The notes: generated by a model not told the origin, from the sequence alone. A stretch of 64,000 bases of DNA from Mycobacterium sp. AT1 (GCF_002043095.1 NZ_MVOC01000010.1:62001-126000), one strand, 5' to 3'. Positions 36,255 to 44,813 are shown, counted from the first letter of the stretch. Made by a program: numbers and translations.

Positions 36255-37207
36255 AGTTTCGTTACGTTCTGTCGTTTACCGCGTTTGCGGTCATCGTCGT
36301 GTCCTGCGTCTACTACATCGCGGCGCTCGGCGTCCGGATCGGGCCGCCCGACAAGCGCGTGAACGTCACCATGCAGGTGCCGGACATCAACGGCCTCGTG
36401 GTGGATTCCAACGTGCTACTGCGAGGCGTGCAGGTGGGGAAGGTAACCGGCATCCACACCACACTGGACGTGGCCACCGTCAGCTTCTACATCGACCAGG
36501 ACTATCCGGTCCCCGTCAATAGTGAAGTGCGACTGGAGAACCTCTCGGCGCTGGGTGAGTCCTACATCGGACTGCTGCCGCGCACGTCGACGGGCCCAAT
36601 GTTCTATGACGGTCAGCAGGTGGCCACCGAGGACGTGCGCCAGCCGGCCTCGATCTCGGAATTGGCGACGAGCGTTACTCGTGTGCTCAACCAGATGGAT
36701 CCCGCTGCTCTGAGCCGTCTCGTGGGGGAACTCGACGGCGCACTGCCCAGCGACAAGATGGTGCTGCCCAATTTGGAGCGCGCCAGCATGCTGTTGCGCA
36801 ACACGGTCATGGGGATGAATGGCGCGGGCGGCCGCGTACTGGAGAACATGCAGACCCTGCTGGAGAATGCCGGGTTCGTCGGGCCCCGACTGGCCGAGAT
36901 CGCACCAAGTCTCTATGCCCTGGGACCGCCGATCCACTGGCTGCACCGATACGCCCAGGACCTGGTGACCGAGACCGGTTCTCCAGAGGGCATTCGCAAC
37001 GTGGGCCGGCTGATGAACCGCGTCCAGGGCTTCCTCGACGACCGCGCCCCGGACCTGAAGGTCTTCGCCGAAGCCTTCACACCGAACATCAAGGCCGTCG
37101 CGGCGGCGGCGATGAACGTCGACACCGGCCAGATTCTGTCCAACATGCTCAACGCAATTCCCGAGGACGGAACCATCACGTTGCGGGTCAAGACTCCGCC
37201 CCCGTAA
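36251..37207 (+). CDS. MCE-family protein MceF
   Basis: The 318-residue protein has an N-terminal helix (YVLSFTAFAVIVVSCVYYIA), the MCE domain (VNVTMQVPDINGLVVDSNVL, LRGVQVGKVTGI, ENLSALGESYIGLLP) and a helical tail. It is shorter than the long, Pro-rich MceF proteins of Mce1. It completes the set of six MCE subunits and overlaps mceE by 4 bases (ATGCCGTGA region). Confidence 0.92.
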   Translation: MKFRYVLSFTAFAVIVVSCVYYIAALGVRIGPPDKRVNVTMQVPDINGLVVDSNVLLRGVQVGKVTGIHTTLDVATVSFYIDQDYPVPVNSEVRLENLSALGESYIGLLPRTSTGPMFYDGQQVATEDVRQPASISELATSVTRVLNQMDPAALSRLVGELDGALPSDKMVLPNLERASMLLRNTVMGMNGAGGRVLENMQTLLENAGFVGPRLAEIAPSLYALGPPIHWLHRYAQDLVTETGSPEGIRNVGRLMNRVQGFLDDRAPDLKVFAEAFTPNIKAVAAAAMNVDTGQILSNMLNAIPEDGTITLRVKTPPP

Positions 37208-37231
37208 CCATTAGGAAAGGAAGTGGTCCGG

Positions 37232-37870
37232 GTGAATGAAGCCGTAGTGACCGAAGAACCCGTCGAGATCGCCGAAGACGCCGAGGGGGCCGTCGGCGCT
37301 GAAGGCACGACCAGCCCGAGCGGCGGCAGTCAATCCCGCCCCGCCGGACGCAACGTGTCACTCAGCGTTCGCACGCTACTCACGGGCCTCGTGATCGTCG
37401 TGCTGGCCGTTGGTTTAGGGGTGATGACCTGGCTGTACATGGGGGAGCGCACCACCGTTGAGGCCCAGCTCAATGCTGCCGACGGACGCAAGCATGCCGA
37501 GCAGATTGCGCTGGACTACGCGGTGCAGGCCGCAGCGATGAACTTCCAGGACATCAACACCTGGAAGAACCACCTCGTCGGCGGCACCTCGCCCGAACTC
37601 ACCGACAAGCTGACCAAGGCCGCAAAGTCGATGGAACAGCTCCTGATTCCGCTGCAGTGGACGTCGACGGCTGAGCCGCTGACCGCCAAGGTCCGAACCG
37701 ACACCAACGGGGTATACGTCGTCGACACCTTCGTGAGTGTCCTGACCAAGACCACGCAGGCTCCGGACAACTTGCAGTCCACCGCGACGTACAGCATCAC
37801 CATCGACAGCAACGACAACTGGCTGATCACCGACGTCGGCGGTATCGGCGCCGTCGTCGGCGGAAAATGA
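37232..37870 (+). CDS. Mce-associated membrane protein (Mas type)
   Basis: The 212-residue protein has an acidic, low-complexity N-terminus, a single membrane helix (LLTGLVIVVLAVGLGVMTWL) and an extracytoplasmic NTF2-like domain (YAVQAAAMNFQDINTWKNHL, TYSITIDSNDNWLITDVGG). This is the layout of Mce-associated proteins encoded after mceF, which stabilise Mce transporters. GTG 37232 is preferred because GGAAAGGAA lies 9 bases upstream; GTG 37223 would leave no spacing. The 3' end overlaps the next gene by 4 bases. Confidence 0.88.
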   Translation: MNEAVVTEEPVEIAEDAEGAVGAEGTTSPSGGSQSRPAGRNVSLSVRTLLTGLVIVVLAVGLGVMTWLYMGERTTVEAQLNAADGRKHAEQIALDYAVQAAAMNFQDINTWKNHLVGGTSPELTDKLTKAAKSMEQLLIPLQWTSTAEPLTAKVRTDTNGVYVVDTFVSVLTKTTQAPDNLQSTATYSITIDSNDNWLITDVGGIGAVVGGK

Positions 37871-38271
37871 CGTTCGGCCTCCTCGGGATGCGACGCGCGG
37901 GTGTCGGAGCTTCGGTCTTGCTACTGGCCGTCGCCTTTACGGGTTACGGAGTGCCGTCGGCACGAGCCGCCGAAACCGTTACCTACGAGGTCATTTCGAA
38001 CAGCATCGGAATCGCCGACATCGAGTACGTCGACCAGGATGGGCGCAGGTTGATCACATCGATTCCGTTGCCGTGGCGGATCGACGTGCCCATCGCGGAC
38101 GCCGAAGGACCTACGGGGCAGGGCGCGCAGGTGCGGGCGGACTGGCGGCGGATACGAGCTCCCTACAAGTGGGTGACCGTCCGCATTTCTCAGGCCGGCC
38201 GCGCATTGTGTGAGAGCACTCTCGACGTCGGCAACGTCACCTGCTACGGCAACACGCCCCACTTCTCCTGA
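37867..38271 (+). CDS. secreted MmpS-like protein, last gene of the mce operon
   Basis: The 134-residue precursor has a signal or anchor (GVGASVLLLAVAFTGYGVPS, cleavage likely ARA-A). A beta-rich domain follows with VTYEVISNSIGIADIEYVDQ, SIPLPWRIDVPIA and a Cys pair (ALCESTLDVGNVTCYG). The V-YEV...I-Y-D...LPW pattern is that of MmpS proteins, the periplasmic partners of MmpL lipid exporters; no mmpL gene is adjacent. Overlap with the Mce-associated gene indicates a role within the Mce system. The family call is by eye. Confidence 0.7.
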   Translation: MTFGLLGMRRAGVGASVLLLAVAFTGYGVPSARAAETVTYEVISNSIGIADIEYVDQDGRRLITSIPLPWRIDVPIADAEGPTGQGAQVRADWRRIRAPYKWVTVRISQAGRALCESTLDVGNVTCYGNTPHFS

Positions 38272-38283
38272 CGCGGACGGGCG

Positions 38284-39291
38284 TCAGACTATCCAGGTCC
38301 AGAGGTAGGTGTGTTTGAGTGTTCCTACGGTGTCGAAGGTTTCGACGCTCTGTACGCCGGGAAGCAACGCGATCTCGTTGTGGATCGCCGAGATCAAGGA
38401 CTGGCGATCTGGGGCGATCATGACCGCCATCAGATCGAGGCGGTCGAGGACACGGGTGATCTGAGCGACGTCTTCGCGCTCGGCCAGCAGCTTTGCGACG
38501 GCGTTCACCTTCGCGGGCGCTGCCTTGATGCCGACGAACGCGTGGGCGCCCAAGCCGGATACGACGATGTCGGACACTGCCTGAATGCGGAAGACGCGGT
38601 CGGCCTGCATGCGTTTGATGCGACCGCGCACCGTCCCCTCGGAGACACCTAGGTCGGCAGCGATCTGCCGGTTGCTGCGGCGCGCGTTGACCTGCAACGA
38701 GGCGATGATGGTCAGGTCCATCTCATCGACGGTCTCACTGGGTTGGGCCATGGGGGTGGAGCCGGCGTCGGCGCCGAACAGTGACCACTTCGATTCGTAC
38801 TTCAGGACGTCCAACGCCATGCTGGCATGTATCGAACGAACACCCTTGATCTTGGGCAGCACTGCTCCGAACAGTTCCGCGATGTGCAGACGATCCCGTC
38901 CCAGGATCGGGACGATGATGTCGAACCGGCCAGTGGACACCGTCACCGCGATCGATTCGGGGAGTTTGGCCAGGTCTGCGGCCACGTCGTAGACGGATCT
39001 ACCGCCGACGTTGATCATCGCAAACGCGAATTCGCGATGGCCGAACAACCGGATGTCGGTGATGGCGACGACGCGCATCACCCCCGACTCTTCGAGTCGC
39101 CGCAGCCTCGCCGCGACGGTCACCTCGTTGACCTTCAGCTTGGATCCCAGCGAGCGATTGCTCTCTCGCCCGTCGATACGGAGAAGCTCGAGCAACGCCC
39201 TGTCCAAGTCGTCCAGTTCGATGGCTGTCGGCGCTACGGCGGGAATGCTCGGGGTGTTCTGTTGACCCGCCCGATTAGTCGACTTCGCCAC
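38284..39291 (-). CDS. tandem-domain Lrp/AsnC-family regulator 1
   Basis: The 335-residue protein contains two Lrp units. The first has the HTH DLDRALLELLRIDGRESNRS, VNEVTVAARLRRLEESGVMR and a ligand domain. The second starts near residue 175 with DEMDLTIIASLQVNARRSNR, VSEGTVRGRIKRMQADRVFR. Standard Lrp proteins have one unit (about 150 aa), so this is a duplicated-domain form. It is convergent with the mce operon (12 bases between stops) and paralogous to the next gene, of identical length and with the same ending TWIV. It likely controls the mce or AveC-like genes; the effector is unknown. Confidence 0.88.
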   Translation of the reverse strand: MAKSTNRAGQQNTPSIPAVAPTAIELDDLDRALLELLRIDGRESNRSLGSKLKVNEVTVAARLRRLEESGVMRVVAITDIRLFGHREFAFAMINVGGRSVYDVAADLAKLPESIAVTVSTGRFDIIVPILGRDRLHIAELFGAVLPKIKGVRSIHASMALDVLKYESKWSLFGADAGSTPMAQPSETVDEMDLTIIASLQVNARRSNRQIAADLGVSEGTVRGRIKRMQADRVFRIQAVSDIVVSGLGAHAFVGIKAAPAKVNAVAKLLAEREDVAQITRVLDRLDLMAVMIAPDRQSLISAIHNEIALLPGVQSVETFDTVGTLKHTYLWTWIV

Positions 39292-39641
39292 TACCCCGTC
39301 CTCATCCGTTCACCGAAGTTCGTGCGCGGCGGTGATCCGCCCACGTGGAGGCGCACCTGTGTACGTGGTCCGTAGGGCCAAACGGTGCAGCTAGAGAGCC
39401 TCGTGCAGGGCTTACCGTATCAGCTGACCTCGGGGGCGGGTGGCACCCAAGGCGCTTTGCCTCCCCATGTCCACTGCAAACATCGTGGACCACCGTTTGT
39501 GCAGATTGCTGAAAGAACACATCGATTCGAAACGCAAGTTGAATACCTCCCGCAGCTTCTGGAGGCGGGCAAAGCGCTGGTACTCGGCACCACGCCGGAA
39601 TGTGCTCACTGGCAATGGGTTTGCGGTCACCAGGTTCGGCG

Positions 39642-40649
39642 CTACACGATCCAGGTCCACGCATAGGCGTGCTTGACCGTCTTGGAGCTGCACAGAGTCT
39701 GCACCCCGAGCGTTCCGGGGAGCACCGAGATCTGGTCAACCACCGTGGCCAAGAGCGACGTGCGGTCAGGGGCGATCATCACGGCGATGAGGTCGAACCC
39801 GTGCAGTACGCGATCGATTTGAGTGATGTCGTCGCGCGGAGTCAAGACCTCGACGAGTGCATCGACGCTTCCGGGGGCCGCCTTGATTCCGAGGATGGCG
39901 TGTGCGCCCATGCCTGCGGTATCGAGGTCGCACACCGCCTGTATGCGGAAGACCCGGCGAGCAAGCATGTGCTTGATTCGCCCCCGCACCGTGGCCTCGG
40001 AGACCGCGAGCTCGGAAGCAAGATCGCGATTGCTTCGGCGTCCGTCGACTTGGAGAAGGGCGATGATGGCCAGATCCATCTCGTCGACGTGCGGGCCGGG
40101 CCGAGGCGGAGGGGTGGTGGCGTCCGTGTCTGCGAACACCGCCCAATTCGATTCGAACTTAAGCACTTCGAGTCCCACGCAGCCGTGAATGTTGGCCACT
40201 CCTGGGATAGCCGGCAGCGTCGATCCGAACAACTCGCTGATATGGCGGTGGTCGCGGCCCAGCACTGTCGCGACCGCGTCGAAGCGTCCGGTACAGACCG
40301 TGACCGACATCGTCTCGGGTATCCGAGCCAGATCCGCGGCCACTGCGTATGCAGATCTCCCTGAAACGTCGACCATCGCAAACGCAAGGTGGCCGTGTTC
40401 GAGCAGTCGGATGTCGGTGACGGCGGTGACGCGAAGGCGTCCTGATTCCTCCAATCGGCGTAGGCGCGCGGCCACCGTCACCTCACTGACTCCCAGCTGC
40501 AGCGCAAGAGCGCGGTGGGTCTCCCTGCCGTTGCGCCGCAGACAGTCGACGAGCATGCCGTCGAGCGCGTCGGGAACCTCGGGATCCGGATGTCGTTGTG
40601 CCCGGCGGGCTCTGTTGGGCACTTCGGCGGCCGCTTCAGCTGGCCGCAT
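39642..40649 (-). CDS. tandem-domain Lrp/AsnC-family regulator 2
   Basis: Another 335-residue two-unit Lrp protein: ALDGMLVDCLRRNGRETHRA, VSEVTVAARLRRLEESGRLR in unit 1 and DEMDLAIIALLQVDGRRSNR, VSEATVRGRIKHMLARRVFR in unit 2, ending YAWTWIV. It is clearly a duplicate of the gene at 38284. It is divergent from the AveC-like paralog at 40987, and the 337-base gap contains TTTGCGTACG-type elements that suit an Lrp site. The 350-base gap between the two regulators (39292-39641) shows no ORF with coding character and no recognisable structure. Confidence 0.88.
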   Translation of the reverse strand: MRPAEAAAEVPNRARRAQRHPDPEVPDALDGMLVDCLRRNGRETHRALALQLGVSEVTVAARLRRLEESGRLRVTAVTDIRLLEHGHLAFAMVDVSGRSAYAVAADLARIPETMSVTVCTGRFDAVATVLGRDHRHISELFGSTLPAIPGVANIHGCVGLEVLKFESNWAVFADTDATTPPPRPGPHVDEMDLAIIALLQVDGRRSNRDLASELAVSEATVRGRIKHMLARRVFRIQAVCDLDTAGMGAHAILGIKAAPGSVDALVEVLTPRDDITQIDRVLHGFDLIAVMIAPDRTSLLATVVDQISVLPGTLGVQTLCSSKTVKHAYAWTWIV

Positions 40650-40700
40650 GGCGACTCCACGACGGGACCGCCTCGGCTAGGCATCGAAATGTGCGCCAGA

Positions 40701-40750
40701 CGTACGCAAAGCGGATTGGCATATGCGGAGCATATCCACTTTGCGTTTCC
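40701..40750. promoter_or_regulatory. Lrp-type candidate site: inverted acgcaaag / ctttgcgt
   Basis: cgtacgcaaa at 40701-40710 and actttgcgtttcc at 40738-40750 form inverted 8-base arms around an AT-rich centre (ggcatatgcggagcatatcc). The reverse complement tttgcgtacg occurs again at 40902-40911. This is in the divergent promoter region between Lrp regulator 2 and AveC-like paralog 4 and could hold a multi-site Lrp operator. The rest of 40650-40986 has no gene. Confidence 0.4.
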
Positions 40751-40901
40751 CACGGGCTGATGTGCCGTCGGATGTGGGATTTGAGTAGGGATGCGATGGT
40801 CTGGGCCGGGCATGTGATGGTTCGATGCGAGTTAGCAAAAAAGTCAAGCATTTAGGTCAAAACCACGGGCATACGGTCCATAATGCAAAACAGACCTTGT
40901 A

Positions 40902-40915
40902 TTTGCGTACGCATA
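40902..40915 (+). promoter_or_regulatory. palindrome tgcgtacgca with TACGCATA copy 5
   Basis: The perfect palindrome tgcgtacgca lies at 40904-40913, and the recurring octamer TACGCATA is at 40908-40915, 72 bases upstream of the AveC-like start at 40987. The overlapping tttgcgtacg repeats the element at 40701 in reverse. Confidence 0.45.
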
Positions 40916-40986
40916 TATGAGATACATCATATGTGGCCTAGCGCACAATGCGCCGACATGCAGAACTACGAGAGGACGCCACCCGA

Positions 40987-41916
40987 ATGACCCAGGTGCT
41001 CAGTCAGGGGCCGACGTATCCGGTACCGCCCGCCGATCTATCCGCTCCGCACGTGTGGAGCATGGCCTTCACCGTCATCTGCCTGATCTTCTGGGCGCTC
41101 GCGCTGATCTGGGTGGTGCGGTTGGCCATTCGCGGGGACAGGTTGGGATTGGTGTTCCTCATCGGCGGCCTGTGCATGGGGCTTCTCGAGCCGTATCTCG
41201 ACTACCTCGGCTTGTTGTGGTTCGCCACCGACAACGTCGCGGTCACCGTCAACCTGTTCCAGCGGCACATACCGCTCTACGTCGTGTTGGGCTACTCGTT
41301 CTTCTTCGGTTTGCAGGCCTACGTGATCTACCGCGCCATCCTGTTGGGCAAGGGTGCGAAGTTCTTCGTCTACGCCTACGCGCTCTCGTGGACTTTCGAT
41401 GCCGCCCTGCAGATCACGGGCGCTCAGTTCGGTCTGTACAAGTACTACGGTCAGCAGCCGTTTCTGTTCTTCGGTGCGCCGGCCTGGTGGTACACCATCG
41501 ATGCCACCCTGCAGCTGACCGCCGGATTCGTCTTCTTCCTGCTGCGCCATCGCCTGGTCGGCTGGGGTCAACTGATCGTCATCCCGATCCTGCCGGGCCT
41601 CTACGCAGGGCTCAACGGCGCCCTCGGGTGGCCGACGTTCACCGCGTTGAACAGCAACTTCGATGCCGATTTCAACGGGAACGGCTCCACGGCACTGGTG
41701 TACCTCGGAGGTGGGGCGACCGTCGTGCTGAGCCTTGGACTCACGTGGCTTCTGATCAGCGAGATCGGCCGTGCTCAGCGTCGGGCGGGCATCGACGTAA
41801 CGGGCAGTGTCACTTTGCGTGAAGTCCTGCTGGCGAAGATCGGGGTGGGAATCGGTGCCCGCGATACGGCGGGCAGTACCTCCGCAAGTTCTGCGCCCCA
41901 ACCGATTCGCCACTGA
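40987..41916 (+). CDS. small AveC-like multi-pass membrane protein (paralog 4)
   Basis: The 309-residue protein, about seven helices, is the clearest family member: LLEPYLDYLGLLWFATDN near residue 68, IPLYVVLGYSFFFGLQAYVI near 99, LYKYYGQQPFLFFGAPAWW near 157, and ALGWPTFTALNSN near 212. A 45-residue hydrophilic C-terminal tail is longer than in the paralogs. ATG 40987 has GAGAGGACG about 10 bases upstream. The DapB-like dehydrogenase starts 25 bases downstream on the same strand, so it probably heads the operon running to 46960. Unknown function. Confidence 0.82.
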   Translation: MTQVLSQGPTYPVPPADLSAPHVWSMAFTVICLIFWALALIWVVRLAIRGDRLGLVFLIGGLCMGLLEPYLDYLGLLWFATDNVAVTVNLFQRHIPLYVVLGYSFFFGLQAYVIYRAILLGKGAKFFVYAYALSWTFDAALQITGAQFGLYKYYGQQPFLFFGAPAWWYTIDATLQLTAGFVFFLLRHRLVGWGQLIVIPILPGLYAGLNGALGWPTFTALNSNFDADFNGNGSTALVYLGGGATVVLSLGLTWLLISEIGRAQRRAGIDVTGSVTLREVLLAKIGVGIGARDTAGSTSASSAPQPIRH

Positions 41917-41941
41917 CGAGACTAGATAAGAGGAGCACGTC

Positions 41942-43036
41942 ATGACGTACAAGGTCATCAGCTGGGGACCCGGGGAAGTCGGCGGCACCGCGCTACGCGC
42001 GATGTTGAAGCGCCCGGAAATCGAGATCGTCGGCTGCAAGGTGTACAGCGAGGCCAAGGACGGCGTCGACGTCGGAGTATTGGCCGGGGGTGACCCCATC
42101 GGAGTGTTGGCGACGACCGACACCGAGGCGCTGATCGCGCTGGATGCCGACTGCGTGGTCCACACACCGATGCTGCCGTTCGACATTTCCGACACCGACG
42201 CCGAGATCATCCGGCTCCTCGAATCCGGCAAGAACGTGGTCTCTGCGGTGTCCTATACCGCCCCAGAGTTCTTCGGCGAGGACTACCGCGACAAGTTCGA
42301 AGCAGCCTGTCAGCGCGGTGGTGTGTCGTTCCACGGCAGCGGTATCTACCCGGGCTTCGTCGAGCGGCTCGCCGTCGGGCTGACCGGCTGTGTCACCGAG
42401 GTCGACCACGTGACCATCGTCGAGGCCGCCGACGGGATGCGCGCATTGAGCCCCATGGTGTTGCAATTCGCCGGTTGGGGACAGGCGCCCGACGTCGTGG
42501 CTGCCGGAAACGCGGTGACCGACGTGCAGAAGCGGTACTACTGCCAAAGCGTCGCCTACGTCGCGCGGCGCATATTTGGTCTCAATGCTGACGAATACGA
42601 GATCGAAACGACCTTCCGTGGCATCCCCGCCACCGAGAGGTTCGAGGCGAGCCCCGAACTCATCATCGAACCGGGTCAGACATTGTTGCTACACAACACC
42701 TATCGCGGACTGATGGGGGATCGCGAGTTCTTTCGTGGAGACTGGTACTGGTACCTCGGGGAGCAGAACTATCCCCTCGCCAGCGGCGCAGCCGGCGGCT
42801 CGCACTACGAAATCGCCATCAAGGCCGCCGGTACCGATATCGCAATGAACTTCGATGCGACAGTCGACCCCGACGACCACATCGCTGCCACCACCTACCT
42901 GACCGCGGCACCCCTGGTGACCGCGATCGTTCCGGTGTGCGCGGCACCGCCGGGGGTGGTGTACCTCGACACACCGTCCTACGCCGCGAAGTCGCTGGCC
43001 GACTTGGCAGTTCGTTCGACAGTCGCGCAGCGGTGA
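41942..43036 (+). CDS. DapB-like NAD(P)H-dependent dehydrogenase
   Basis: The 364-residue protein starts with a Rossmann motif (KVISWGPGEVGGTALRAM) and GCKVYSEAKDGVDVG, continues with VVHTPMLPF and KNVVSAVSYTAPEF, and has the His/Gly motif FHGSGIYPGFVERL. This is the dihydrodipicolinate-reductase-like class that includes 2,4-diaminopentanoate dehydrogenase, frequently found next to lipid catabolic genes in mycobacteria without a proven substrate. Start ATG 41942 has AGAGGAG upstream. It may use an imine- or ketone-bearing intermediate of the pathway; the exact reaction is unknown. Confidence 0.82.
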   Translation: MTYKVISWGPGEVGGTALRAMLKRPEIEIVGCKVYSEAKDGVDVGVLAGGDPIGVLATTDTEALIALDADCVVHTPMLPFDISDTDAEIIRLLESGKNVVSAVSYTAPEFFGEDYRDKFEAACQRGGVSFHGSGIYPGFVERLAVGLTGCVTEVDHVTIVEAADGMRALSPMVLQFAGWGQAPDVVAAGNAVTDVQKRYYCQSVAYVARRIFGLNADEYEIETTFRGIPATERFEASPELIIEPGQTLLLHNTYRGLMGDREFFRGDWYWYLGEQNYPLASGAAGGSHYEIAIKAAGTDIAMNFDATVDPDDHIAATTYLTAAPLVTAIVPVCAAPPGVVYLDTPSYAAKSLADLAVRSTVAQR

Positions 43037-43061
43037 ACCGATTCGACGGGGCCTGACGTTC

Positions 43062-43658
43062 ATGATCTCGTCCGTGTCCGATCGGTCCGCGACGTCGCGG
43101 ACCGATCGGATCCCCGGAGAGCCGGGCGTGTGGGTGTTCCTCATATGCGAAATGGTTGTATTCACAGCACTCTTCGGCGTCATCGCCTTCAACGCAAGCC
43201 ACAATCGGATGGCTTTTGCCGTCGCCCAGCAGGTGCTGAATACGCCCTTGGGTCTGATCAACACCTGTGTGTTGATCGGCGGATCGGTATTGGTGATGCT
43301 TGCGATTGCGGAGGTGCAGCAGCAGCAGCGGCACTCCAAGGCGGCCCGCCTGATGGCCGTGGCGATGGCGTGCGGTGTGACGTTCGCGGTGATCAAGGGG
43401 ATTGAATACGCATCAGTGCTACAGCACGGAATGTGGATCCACACCAACGTGTTCTGGCTGTTGTTCTTCGCCGTCACCGGCGCTCACCTACTGCACGTCT
43501 TCGTCGGTGTCACGGTGCTGGGGCTGGCCCGTAGGGCCGTGGCGAAAGGCCTACCCGGATCGCGTGACCGAGACCTGTTCCTCTCGGCCGCCTGCTACTG
43601 GCATCTGGTGGACCTGTTGTGGCTAGTCATCTTTCCGCTCTTCTATCTGGTGAACTGA
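43062..43658 (+). CDS. cytochrome c oxidase subunit III-like (NorE-type) membrane protein
   Basis: The 198-residue, five-helix protein has the subunit III pattern EPGVWVFLICEMVVFTALFG, KGIEYASVLQHG, FFAVTGAHLLHVFVGV and CYWHLVDLLWLVIFPLFYLV. Subunit III of about 200 residues with the N-terminal two helices missing is found in NorE-type accessory proteins. No subunit I or II gene is nearby, so this is an orphan pair with the next gene. It could serve another membrane redox enzyme or a distant oxidase. Confidence 0.85.
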   Translation: MISSVSDRSATSRTDRIPGEPGVWVFLICEMVVFTALFGVIAFNASHNRMAFAVAQQVLNTPLGLINTCVLIGGSVLVMLAIAEVQQQQRHSKAARLMAVAMACGVTFAVIKGIEYASVLQHGMWIHTNVFWLLFFAVTGAHLLHVFVGVTVLGLARRAVAKGLPGSRDRDLFLSAACYWHLVDLLWLVIFPLFYLVN

Positions 43659-43659
43659 G

Positions 43660-43947
43660 ATGACGACGATCAACGATCGGTCGCGCGGGCCGTCGGCCAC
43701 CGCACTGTACGTCGGCTGCGGCCTACTGCTCCTGACGCTGGGCTCCTATGTGCTTGGCATCGATCACCTGCTGGGCTTCTCGCATGCGGCGATGGCGGTC
43801 GTGCTGGTGATCGCCTTCATCAAGGTATGGCTGGTCACTTCGTACTTCATGGATGTCCGACACGCACCGAGATGGCTCGGTGCCATCGTCAACTGTTGGA
43901 TCGTCGCGACCTGCTTGTTGGTGGTCGGACTCTATGTCGTGCCATGA
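43660..43947 (+). CDS. cytochrome c oxidase subunit IV-like (NorF-type) membrane protein
   Basis: The 95-residue protein has three helices (LYVGCGLLLLTLGSYVLGI, AAMAVVLVIAFIKVWLVTSY, IVNCWIVATCLLVVGLYVVP) and the motif KVWLVTSYFMDVRHAP. Prokaryotic cytochrome c oxidase subunit IV proteins share this FxK...FM-hydrophobic pattern. It begins one base after the subunit III-like stop, and the two are clearly co-translated. Confidence 0.8.
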   Translation: MTTINDRSRGPSATALYVGCGLLLLTLGSYVLGIDHLLGFSHAAMAVVLVIAFIKVWLVTSYFMDVRHAPRWLGAIVNCWIVATCLLVVGLYVVP

Positions 43948-44000
43948 CCGTGCATCCCGTCGCGGGTGCTGATCGGACCCAGATGACAAGGAGCGCAACA

Positions 44001-44813
44001 ATGGTGACCTCGACGGATCGACCTTCTCGCGGTGCGACCAGGGTTGGCATCATCGCGGGGTGGGCGCTCATCGCCCTCATGGGAACCGGATTCCTGCTCG
44101 GCGACTTCCTCCCCCCGCCAGGTCCCTACGATGCCGCGACGACCGCCGCCTACTTCCACCAGAATGTCGACCTCAAGCGGTTCGCCGTGATCTGCCTGAT
44201 CGTCGGCGGCGCCATGTTCGTCCCCTTCGGGGCTGCCATCGCAGACCGGATCCGTCGCGTCGAGGGTGTGGGCCCCGTGTTGGCGATGTGCCAGCTAGGT
44301 GCATCCATTGCCACCGCGACGTTGATGATGGTCTTCGGACCGATGTTGCTGGTTGGCCTGCAACGCCCCGAAATGCCAGACTCCAGCTATCAACTGCTCA
44401 ACCACGTGACGTGGATGGCGTGGGCCGGACTCTGGCAGCCCGGAGCGTTGCAGGCCGTCGTCACCGCCGTGGCGATCTTCAGCGACAAGTCACCCGTACC
44501 GGTCTTCCCGCGCTGGGCTGCCTGGTACAGCCTCTTCATGGCTTTCGGCTCCCTGACGGGTTCGCTCATACCGTTCGTCGTCAGCGGTCCTCTTGCGTGG
44601 AACGGTGTGATCGGATTCTGGGTAGCGGCCCCGGTGTACTTCGCGTGGTTCGCCATCATGCTCTCGCAGCTTCACATCGCAAATGAAAACGCCCGCAGCG
44701 ATTTTCGCATCGACGTCGGGGATTCACCGATTGATGCCGATGATCGTAGAAGCGCAATCCCGTCGTCCATCGCCGAGTTCGTCGGCGAACAGAGCAAAGG
44801 GGAATCCCGTTGA
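44001..44813 (+). CDS. membrane protein of unknown function (six helices)
   Basis: The 270-residue protein has about six membrane helices (VGIIAGWALIALMGTGFLLG, FAVICLIVGGAMFVPFGAAI, VLAMCQLGASIATATLMMVF and three more). A hydrophilic C-terminal tail of about 40 residues follows. I do not recognise a family. ATG 44001 is chosen because AAGGAGCGCAACA immediately precedes it; the frame is open to 43944. It lies between the subunit IV-like and molybdopterin genes and overlaps the latter by 4 bases, so it may be a membrane anchor or quinone-side partner for that enzyme. This last point is inference. Confidence 0.75.
   Translation: MVTSTDRPSRGATRVGIIAGWALIALMGTGFLLGDFLPPPGPYDAATTAAYFHQNVDLKRFAVICLIVGGAMFVPFGAAIADRIRRVEGVGPVLAMCQLGASIATATLMMVFGPMLLVGLQRPEMPDSSYQLLNHVTWMAWAGLWQPGALQAVVTAVAIFSDKSPVPVFPRWAAWYSLFMAFGSLTGSLIPFVVSGPLAWNGVIGFWVAAPVYFAWFAIMLSQLHIANENARSDFRIDVGDSPIDADDRRSAIPSSIAEFVGEQSKGESR

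Noticed and set aside
38272-38283. Terminator between the mce operon and Lrp regulator 1
   Set aside because: Only 12 bases separate the stops, and no hairpin with good stems was found there.
39292-39641. Possible third gene between the two Lrp regulators
   Set aside because: Short ORFs exist in several frames, but none has an RBS, a plausible composition or similarity to the neighbours.
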